Below are positions 6,704 through 11,344 of a stretch of 12,195 nt of DNA, piece by piece (the first letter of the stretch is position 1; the number at the start of each line of letters is the position of its first letter). Origin of the DNA: Eubacteriales Family XIII. Incertae Sedis bacterium (GTDB lineage Bacteria; Bacillota; Clostridia; Peptostreptococcales; Anaerovoracaceae). The stretch covers positions 1 to 12,195 of the forward strand of contig JAISML010000051.1 of NCBI GenBank assembly GCA_031276775.1, in the 5' to 3' direction. The notes beneath the pieces were generated by a model. The model worked only from the letters and a program-made list of their open reading frames with translations, ran no database searches and had not been told where the DNA came from. Position numbers and translations under genes: made by a program.

Positions 6704-7541
6704 AGCGGAAAGACTTGCGCAGGGGCTGCGTACGCTCGGCGTTCCGAATGCAGGGAGCGCCGCGTCCGCGATGGAATATTTTATGAGCCTCGTACTGGAA
6801 CGCAACGAAGTGATCAATCTCACATCCGTCACGGAGGAACGGGAATTTGTCGAAAAGCACTTTTTCGATTCCGTTTCCTGTTTCGGTTGGCCTGAAATAG
6901 AGGATGCGAAGCAGGTCGTCGATGTGGGGACGGGCGCGGGGTTTCCCGGCATTCCGCTCGCCATCGTTTTTCCCGAAAAGCGGTTCCTGCTCATTGACGC
7001 GCTCGGAAAGAGGATCGATTTTCTTCGGGAAGCCGTCGCCGCGCTGCAACTTGAAAATGTTTCCCTGCTTCACAGCCGCGCGGAGGAAGCGGGAAGAGAC
7101 CGACAATACAGGGAACGTTACGATCTCTGCGTGAGCAGAGCGGTGGGCAGACTGTCCGTGTTGTCGGAATATTGCTTCCCGTTTGTAAGTCCCGGCGGTT
7201 TTTTATATGCGTACAAGACGATGAACGCGATGACGGAGATAGAGGACAGCCGCTTGGCGCGGCAATTGCTCGGCGGCGCGATCGAGGTAGACGTAAGACC
7301 GACGGGCCGGGCGCTTGACTGCGGATCCGAAACCGAAACGGGAAGCCCCCACGGGAAGTCCCTGCCTGACGGCGCAGCTTGCGCAGAAGCCGAACCCGGG
7401 AACCGAAAAAGACGCAAAACGGATGCGAAAGACGATCATCCGCGCAGATATGAACACAACATCATGGTTATGAAAAAGATCCGCGCCACACCCCTCGCAT
7501 ACCCGCGGAAAGCGGGGACCCCGGGTCGCGCGCCCCTGTGA
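6693..7541 (+). CDS. rsmG: 16S rRNA (guanine-N7) methyltransferase RsmG (GidB)
   Basis: SAM-dependent methyltransferase that makes m7G527 in 16S rRNA (E. coli numbering). At 282 residues it is longer than the usual roughly 210-240. RsmG features are NLTSVTEEREFVEKHFFDS (42-60), the SAM-binding loop VVDVGTGAGFPGIPLA (75-90), IDALGKRIDFL (101-111), SRAVGRL (148-154) and the C-terminal YPRKAGTPGRAPL (270-282). Residues about 207-253 are a hydrophilic, low-complexity insertion before the last strand; the frame stays open and the C-terminus is intact, so this is an insertion, not a frameshift. ATG 6693 overlaps the mnmG 3' end by 11 bp, with GGAGG at 6676-6680. It is the last gene of the block. 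Confidence 0.95.
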   Translation: MDGKAERLAQGLRTLGVPNAGSAASAMEYFMSLVLERNEVINLTSVTEEREFVEKHFFDSVSCFGWPEIEDAKQVVDVGTGAGFPGIPLAIVFPEKRFLLIDALGKRIDFLREAVAALQLENVSLLHSRAEEAGRDRQYRERYDLCVSRAVGRLSVLSEYCFPFVSPGGFLYAYKTMNAMTEIEDSRLARQLLGGAIEVDVRPTGRALDCGSETETGSPHGKSLPDGAACAEAEPGNRKRRKTDAKDDHPRRYEHNIMVMKKIRATPLAYPRKAGTPGRAPL

Positions 7542-7575
7542 GGGAAGAAGCGGGGATCCCCGCTTCTTCCCTCAC
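7538..7575. terminator. Perfect 38-bp palindrome overlapping the rsmG stop; possible hairpin terminator
   Basis: GTGAGGGAAGAAGCGGGGA (7538-7556) is followed directly by its exact reverse complement (7557-7575), with no spacer and no mismatch. In RNA it would form a very stable hairpin on either strand. It includes the rsmG TGA (7539-7541) and lies between converging rsmG and the leftward Fe-S gene, a place where a bidirectional terminator is expected. Neither side carries a T-tract, so it is not a classical intrinsic terminator. It could instead be a 3'-end stabiliser or a palindromic repeat element. Confidence 0.6.
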
Positions 7576-7603
7576 CGTCATCGGTTCAGCGTCATCGGTT
7601 CAG
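7576..7603. repeat. Two tandem copies of a 14-bp unit
   Basis: CGTCATCGGTTCAG occurs twice back to back (7576-7589 and 7590-7603) with no mismatch, immediately after the 38-bp palindrome. It lies in the 84-bp gap between the rsmG and Fe-S gene 3' ends. Confidence 0.9.
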
Positions 7604-7625
7604 CCAATCCCGCGGCGCCGCTTTC

Positions 7626-8363
7626 TTACGTTTTTCCAACGCCATTGACCCCATCGTCTTTCCCGCCGTTTCCGGCACGCTTGCTTACTTGAATATCGCC
7701 GCCAACTGTGAGCGTGACGATATGCCACGGAATGAATTTGCCACTGTTTTTGACGGCCTTTGCCGCCGCCTGTTCGATGCCGCCGCAACAGGGGACTTCC
7801 ATCCGCACTGCCGTGACGGATTGAATGTCGTTTTCTCTGATGATTTCCGTCAGTTTCTCTGAGTAATCCACACCGTCGAGTTTCGGACAGCCAATCAAGG
7901 CGACTTTGCCGCGAATGAATTCTGTGTGAAACGCGGCGCGGGCATAAGCGGCGCAATCGGCGGCAATGAGAAGATTTGCGCCTTGGAAATACGGCGCCGC
8001 CGCCGGAACCAATTTGATTTGAACAGGCCATTGACGTAACTCGCTTGCCGTATCGGCTACCGGCCCTGCCTCATCACTTGCCCGTGGCATCATTCTTGGC
8101 GTACTGCCGGGACAACCGCCGCCGTGTCCGGCTTTCGCCATGGCAACTGCTTTTTCGTCATAACCCATCGCTTCGCGTTCTTCAAAAGATATTGCGCCTG
8201 TCGGGCAGGCCGGAAGACAATCGCCCAGACCGTCACAGCAGTCTTCCCGGAGCAATTTTGCTTTGCCGTTCACCATGCCTATGGCTCCTTCGTGACACGC
8301 TTCGGCGCACATCCCACATCCATTGCACTTTTCTTCGTCGATTTTGATTGTCTTCCGCAACAC
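7626..8363 (-). CDS. 4Fe-4S dicluster (ferredoxin-type) protein, function unknown
   Basis: 245 residues from GTG 8363, placed 7 nt after AAGGAGGT (8378-8371). A GTG at 8372 would overlap that Shine-Dalgarno, so I reject it. Cluster motif I is C13-x2-C16-x2-C19-x3-C23 followed by HEGAI. Motif II is C43-x5-C49-x3-C53-P in CDGLGDCLPACPTGAI, with Leu46 where a fourth Cys would sit. Further Cys are C84, C137, C159 and the pair C192-C193 (PCCGG) in a C-terminal half I cannot assign to a named domain. The tail is Gly/Asn/Lys-rich. No signal peptide or membrane segment is seen, so it is probably a cytoplasmic electron-transfer or redox-sensing protein. From memory, such proteins occur beside Crp/Fnr regulators and sometimes hydroxylamine reductase (hcp) in clostridia, but no hcp lies here. 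It is the only leftward gene in the window. Confidence 0.85.
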   Translation of the reverse strand: MLRKTIKIDEEKCNGCGMCAEACHEGAIGMVNGKAKLLREDCCDGLGDCLPACPTGAISFEEREAMGYDEKAVAMAKAGHGGGCPGSTPRMMPRASDEAGPVADTASELRQWPVQIKLVPAAAPYFQGANLLIAADCAAYARAAFHTEFIRGKVALIGCPKLDGVDYSEKLTEIIRENDIQSVTAVRMEVPCCGGIEQAAAKAVKNSGKFIPWHIVTLTVGGDIQVSKRAGNGGKDDGVNGVGKT

Positions 8364-8370
8364 TTCCGTC

Positions 8371-8378
8371 ACCTCCTT
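8371..8378 (-). promoter_or_regulatory. Strong Shine-Dalgarno that fixes the Fe-S gene start
   Basis: On the minus strand this reads AAGGAGGT, nearly the full anti-16S complement. It overlaps the GTG at 8372, so initiation there is unlikely. The GTG at 8363 follows it by 7 nt. Confidence 0.75.
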
Positions 8379-8405
8379 GACTTGAGGATGTGAGTATATT
8401 AAAAT
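8377..8405 (+). promoter_or_regulatory. Predicted sigma-A promoter of the Crp/Fnr regulator gene
   Basis: TTGACT (8377-8382) and TAAAAT (8400-8405) are 17 bp apart, each 5/6 to consensus. The predicted start site is about 8412, giving a leader of about 39 nt before TTG 8451. It overlaps the divergent Fe-S promoter, so the two should compete for RNA polymerase. Confidence 0.65.
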
Positions 8406-8421
8406 TGGGACGATAAGTCGG
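8393..8421 (-). promoter_or_regulatory. Predicted activator-dependent promoter of the Fe-S gene
   Basis: On the minus strand, TATACT (8398-8393) is a good -10 element. At 17 bp the -35 position (8421-8416) is CCGACT, only 3/6 to consensus. A good -10 with a poor -35 is typical of class II activated promoters. The predicted start site is about 8386. Confidence 0.45.
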
Positions 8422-8434
8422 TTGGAAATCCAAC
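8421..8434. promoter_or_regulatory. Candidate Crp/Fnr-type operator GTTGGAAATCCAAC
   Basis: This 14-bp perfect inverted repeat, GTTGG-N4-CCAAC, has the 5-4-5 architecture of FNR-type sites (TTGAT-N4-ATCAA) but a different half-site. Its centre (8427.5) is at -41.5 of the predicted leftward start and about +16 of the rightward start. It lies between the regulator gene's promoter and its start codon. An alternative reading is a small leader hairpin of the regulator mRNA. Confidence 0.55.
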
Positions 8435-8450
8435 GAATGGGGGAATTGTT

Positions 8451-9116
8451 TTGAAAAATATTTGTGTGCCAAAAAACTGTCCTCTGTTCTTTGGCATTGA
8501 CGATGGTGATTTGACTTCGCTGCTTGCCTGTTTGTCCGGCACGGAGAGGACGTACAAAAAAGGCGAAACCGTGCTATTCGCAGGGGATAAGCCAACTGCT
8601 GCCGGCATTGTTTTGTCGGGAGCTGTTCATATCGCCAAAGAGGATTATTTCGGGAACCGCAATATTATTGCGGAGATTGGCACAGGCGGACTATTCGGGG
8701 AAGCGCTTGTCTGCGCCGAGGCCGAAGCCGCGTCCGTCACTGTAACCGCCGGCGGGAATTCAAACATCCTGTTTGTCAATTACAACAGAATCATAACCAC
8801 CTGCCCGTCCGCCTGCGCCTTTCACGCGACGCTGATACGAAATATGTTGCGTTTGCTTGCGCTGAAAAACATCTCGCTCGTAGACAAACTTGAACACGTT
8901 ACCAAGAGAACGACACAGGAAAAAGTATTGTCGTATCTGTCCGGGCAAGCGCAGAAATGCGGAAGCAATGTGATTGAAATACCGTTCAACAGACAGGAGA
9001 TGGCCGATTATTTATCGGTTGAACGAAGCGCATTGTCGGCAGAATTGTCACGGTTGCGGGACGACGGGGTTATTCGGTTCCGAAAGAACAAATTTGAGTT
9101 ACTTGTTTCCGAATAG
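8451..9116 (+). CDS. Crp/Fnr family transcriptional regulator
   Basis: 221 residues from TTG 8451, with GGGGGA (8439-8444) 6 nt upstream; the nearby ATG at 8437 is out of frame and stops at once. The N-terminal cyclic-nucleotide-binding-like barrel is at about 12-110, with FGE at 82-84, then a dimerisation helix at about 120-150. The winged HTH is at about 179-215, with FNRQEMADYLSVERSALSAEL. The Arg-Ser pair that binds cAMP phosphate in CRP is replaced (AEAASVTV), and no FNR-type CxxCxxC cluster is present (only C5 and C10), so neither cAMP nor an FNR cluster ligand is supported. Its partner is the divergent Fe-S protein. Likely a redox, NO or anaerobic-stress sensor, which is inference. Confidence 0.9.
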   Translation: MKNICVPKNCPLFFGIDDGDLTSLLACLSGTERTYKKGETVLFAGDKPTAAGIVLSGAVHIAKEDYFGNRNIIAEIGTGGLFGEALVCAEAEAASVTVTAGGNSNILFVNYNRIITTCPSACAFHATLIRNMLRLLALKNISLVDKLEHVTKRTTQEKVLSYLSGQAQKCGSNVIEIPFNRQEMADYLSVERSALSAELSRLRDDGVIRFRKNKFELLVSE

Positions 9117-9184
9117 CAAAAGGCTTTTCGCCGGTCCCGATTTTGCGGCAACCGAACACCTTTGACAAAACCAACGGCGGCGAA

Positions 9185-9205
9185 GGGGTTAGGTATTGCA
9201 ACCCC
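9185..9205. repeat. Inverted repeat, 6-bp arms
   Basis: GGGGTT (9185-9190) pairs with AACCCC (9200-9205) around a 9-nt loop. No T-tract follows, so a terminator for the regulator gene is possible but weak. Confidence 0.5.
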
Positions 9206-9218
9206 CGTACGAAAGCCA

Positions 9219-9256
9219 CAATGCAAAGAAGCGACGACAGTTTCTCTTTTGCATTG
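9219..9256. repeat. Inverted repeat, 9-bp arms
   Basis: CAATGCAAA (9219-9227) is the exact reverse complement of TTTGCATTG (9248-9256), with a 20-nt interior. It could be a protein-binding site, an RNA stem or part of an untranslated RNA. No following T-tract. Confidence 0.65.
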
Positions 9257-9327
9257 CACCAAAGACCGCACACAAAGCGAATATGGAATATGATACTATA
9301 AATGGAACAATATGTAACGTACTTCGC

Positions 9328-9365
9328 CTGCGGTTTTTGTCCGCGGACCGCTTCCCGAACCGCAG
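9328..9365. repeat. Nested inverted repeats upstream of parS
   Basis: CTGCGGTT (9328-9335) is the reverse complement of AACCGCAG (9358-9365), and the interior contains the perfect 10-bp palindrome GTCCGCGGAC (9339-9348). It ends 45 bp before parS. Confidence 0.65.
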
Positions 9366-9410
9366 CAGCGCCGCCGCCTCCAACCATCGGACAGAACTCC
9401 CGGCAGGAAA

Positions 9411-9426
9411 TGTTTCACGTGAAACA
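9411..9426. promoter_or_regulatory. parS: parS centromere site
   Basis: TGTTTCACGTGAAACA is a perfect 16-bp palindrome and an exact match to the ParB/Spo0J-binding parS consensus of Firmicutes. Three further bases on each side (AAA before, TTT after) extend the dyad to 22 bp at 9408-9429. It lies about 230 bp upstream of parA and 1 kb upstream of parB, the gene for its binding protein. ParB loads here as a CTP-dependent sliding clamp and recruits SMC/MukBEF-type condensins in characterised species. Confidence 0.97.
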
Positions 9427-9439
9427 TTTTGTCAAGGTG

Positions 9440-9468
9440 TGGATTTATCCGCAACGAGGTAGTATAAT
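9440..9468 (+). promoter_or_regulatory. Predicted parAB promoter next to parS
   Basis: TATAAT at 9463-9468 is a perfect -10 hexamer. At 17 bp upstream the -35 position (9440-9445, TGGATT) matches consensus at only 3/6. TTGTCA at 9429-9434 is a better -35 sequence but sits 28 bp away. The predicted start site is about 9475, leaving a leader of about 180 nt before parA. ParB bound at parS, 14 bp upstream of the -35, could influence it. Confidence 0.5.
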
Positions 9469-9640
9469 GATCGAAAAGAGAGAAAAGGATTGAGAGGATT
9501 GATGTGTTGCGGCCCGTAAATCCGAACAGTGGGCGCGCACCGTGTTCCGCGCCGAATCGAAGACGCCCGGCGCGATGCAATCCGGATACGTGCAAACGGT
9601 GTCTGCGCGGGACGCGCGGAAGCGCAACGCAAACGTAGTT

Positions 9641-9648
9641 GGGAGGAG
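9641..9648 (+). promoter_or_regulatory. Shine-Dalgarno that fixes the parA GTG start
   Basis: GGGAGGAG lies 6 nt before GTG 9655. It supports that start over an in-frame GTG at 9529, which would add 42 residues unlike ParA proteins. Confidence 0.8.
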
Positions 9649-9654
9649 ATCGGA

Positions 9655-10428
9655 GTGGGAAAAACGATAGCGATATTCAATCAAAAAGGGGGAGTGGGGA
9701 AAACCACGACAAACATCAATCTTGCGGCATGCCTTGCTTTAAAAGGAAAAAACGTACTGATCATGGATATCGATCCGCAGGGAAATACGACGAGTGGGAT
9801 GGGCATATCCAAGAAAGGACTTGAGTACACCATGTATGAGGTTCTGATGGATGAGAACCCCGATCCGACGCTCGCCATTTTGAACACCTCCATCAACAAA
9901 CTGAAAATATTGCCTGCCAGCGTGCAATTGGCCGGCGCCGAAATCGAATTGGTTCAATTGGAAAAAAGGGAACACCGTTTAAAGAAAGCAGTGGACAAGA
10001 TAAGGGACGATTACGAATATCTCTTCATAGACTGCCCTCCGTCTTTGGGTCTGCTGACCATCAACTCCCTGACGGCGGTGGACAGCGTTTTGGTTCCGAT
10101 ACAATGTGAGTTTTACGCGTTGGAGGGGGTCAGCCAACTGATGAGCACCATCGATTTGGTAAAACAAAACCTGAATCCGGGTTTGGAGATACAAGGCGTC
10201 ATCCTAAGCATGTTTGACGGGAGAACAAATTTGTCCATACAGGTCGTCGAAGAGGTGAAAAAGTATTTCAGGGACAAAGTGTACACGACCGTTATTCCGC
10301 GGAATGTAAGGCTCGCCGAGGCTCCCAGTTACGGAATGCCAATCATGGAGTACGATCCGAAATCCAAGGGGGCGGAAGCGTACATGGAATTTGCGGCGGA
10401 ATTCCTGGAAGCGGAAGGTGAAATCTGA
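9655..10428 (+). CDS. parA: Chromosome partitioning ATPase ParA (Soj)
   Basis: 257 residues from GTG 9655. ParA dimers bind DNA non-specifically when ATP-bound and are driven off by ParB, moving and separating origins; Soj also controls DnaA in B. subtilis. The deviant Walker A is KGGVGKTT (11-18), with MDIDPQGN (38-44 region), and Walker B is in YLFIDCPPSLG (122-132, D126). VIPRNVRLAEAPSYGMPI (214-230) is typical of chromosomal ParA/Soj. The short N-terminus lacks the extra HTH of plasmid P1-type ParA, placing it with chromosomal type Ib-like proteins. Its TGA shares one base with the parB ATG. The gene is preceded by parS and by a leader with a GGCGCG/CGCGCC stem at 9532-9553. Confidence 0.96.
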   Translation: MGKTIAIFNQKGGVGKTTTNINLAACLALKGKNVLIMDIDPQGNTTSGMGISKKGLEYTMYEVLMDENPDPTLAILNTSINKLKILPASVQLAGAEIELVQLEKREHRLKKAVDKIRDDYEYLFIDCPPSLGLLTINSLTAVDSVLVPIQCEFYALEGVSQLMSTIDLVKQNLNPGLEIQGVILSMFDGRTNLSIQVVEEVKKYFRDKVYTTVIPRNVRLAEAPSYGMPIMEYDPKSKGAEAYMEFAAEFLEAEGEI

Positions 10429-11333
10429 TGGCGGCGCAAAGAAAAAAGGCCCTTGGCAAGGGATTGGATGCGTTGTTCGGTGAAATGAACGTATCCGTGT
10501 CCGCAACGCGAAACAGGTACGGTGAAACGGAGACGGAACGCGACATTGTCTACGTGGACGTCAACAATGTAAAACCGAACGCGATGCAACCCAGAAAAGA
10601 TTTCAACGAGGAAGCGTTGCGGCAATTGGCCGAATCCATCAAGGCGCACGGCGTTATTCAGCCCGTCATGTTGCGAAAAAACGGGCAAGGTTATGAATTG
10701 GTCGCCGGGGAAAGGCGGTGGAGGGCTGCCAGAAAGGCGGGATTGAAAGAGGTTCCCGCAATCGTTCGGGATTTGAACGAAGAAGAAAACGCGCTTTTTG
10801 CAATCATAGAAAATATGCAGAGGGAAGACTTGAATCCGATGGAGGAAGCCGCCGCGTTCAAAAATATCATGACCGCTTACGGCATGACGCAGGAAGCGGT
10901 GTCGCAAAGTGTGGGAAAAAGCAGATCGCACATTGCCAACACGCTCAGATTGCTGAAGCTGCCGCAGGACATCCGGGAGATGATCGTTCGCGGGGATTTT
11001 ACGCTTGGCCATGCCAACGCAATCGGAGCGATCAAAGATGCGAAACGCCAGACGGCGGTCGCCCGCCAAATTGTCAGAGAGTCTTTGTCCGTCAGAGAAG
11101 CGGAAATCCTTGCGGCAAAGGAATTGGGCAAATCCGTCTCCGGGAAAGGACGGAGGGCGAAGCCGAGAATGAAAAACGAAGAAATCCGCAGCATGGAGGA
11201 AGAACTGACAGGTTTGCTCGGAACAAAGGTCGCAATCGGAAACAACGGAAAGAATACAATCATTGAAATACACTGTTACAGCAGGGCTGTGCTGGAAGGC
11301 GTCATTGATGAACTTCGCGCGTTGGGAAGATAG
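10428..11333 (+). CDS. parB: Chromosome partitioning protein ParB (Spo0J), CTPase clamp
   Basis: 301 residues. The N-terminal LGKGLDALFG (9-18) is the segment that stimulates ParA ATPase in the family. The CTP-binding domain shows GERRWRA (94-100) and ENMQREDLNPMEEA (128-141). The parS-reading HTH is at about 152-178 (MTQEAVSQSVGKSRSHIANTLRLLKLP), and a C-terminal dimerisation domain follows a basic linker (about 235-250). ATG 10428 overlaps the parA stop by one base, with AAGGTGA upstream, so the pair is translationally coupled. A consensus parS in the same window supports the pairing. No second ParB-like gene (noc) is present in the window. Confidence 0.96.
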   Translation: MAAQRKKALGKGLDALFGEMNVSVSATRNRYGETETERDIVYVDVNNVKPNAMQPRKDFNEEALRQLAESIKAHGVIQPVMLRKNGQGYELVAGERRWRAARKAGLKEVPAIVRDLNEEENALFAIIENMQREDLNPMEEAAAFKNIMTAYGMTQEAVSQSVGKSRSHIANTLRLLKLPQDIREMIVRGDFTLGHANAIGAIKDAKRQTAVARQIVRESLSVREAEILAAKELGKSVSGKGRRAKPRMKNEEIRSMEEELTGLLGTKVAIGNNGKNTIIEIHCYSRAVLEGVIDELRALGR

Positions 11334-11344
11334 AATGCACGGGC

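Larger units (their letters stand above)
9117..9410. other. Intergenic region between the regulator gene and parS
   Basis: About 294 bp without a convincing gene; short ORFs here have no ribosome site or recognisable product. It holds three inverted repeats (listed separately) and an AT-rich patch at about 9271-9321 in otherwise GC-balanced DNA. TGATACTAT at 9291-9299 resembles an extended -10 element, but there is no -35 at the right distance. I see no tRNA and no T-tract terminator after the regulator gene. Confidence 0.6.

Noticed and set aside
6693..7541. Frameshift as explanation for the long RsmG
   Set aside because: Both the SAM domain and the C-terminal YPRKAGTP motif are in the same uninterrupted frame, so an in-frame insertion fits better.
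9117..9410. Possible tRNA or CRISPR array in the intergenic gap
   Set aside because: No cloverleaf with a T-loop GTTC-type motif and no regularly spaced direct repeats were found by eye.
9196..9500. Several 60-100-codon open frames on both strands around parS
   Set aside because: They overlap each other and parS, lack convincing ribosome sites and show no recognisable motifs.
9529..9654. 42-residue N-terminal extension of ParA from GTG 9529
   Set aside because: The extension is Arg/Ala-rich and unlike ParA proteins, while GTG 9655 has a strong Shine-Dalgarno and begins exactly at the conserved N-terminus.
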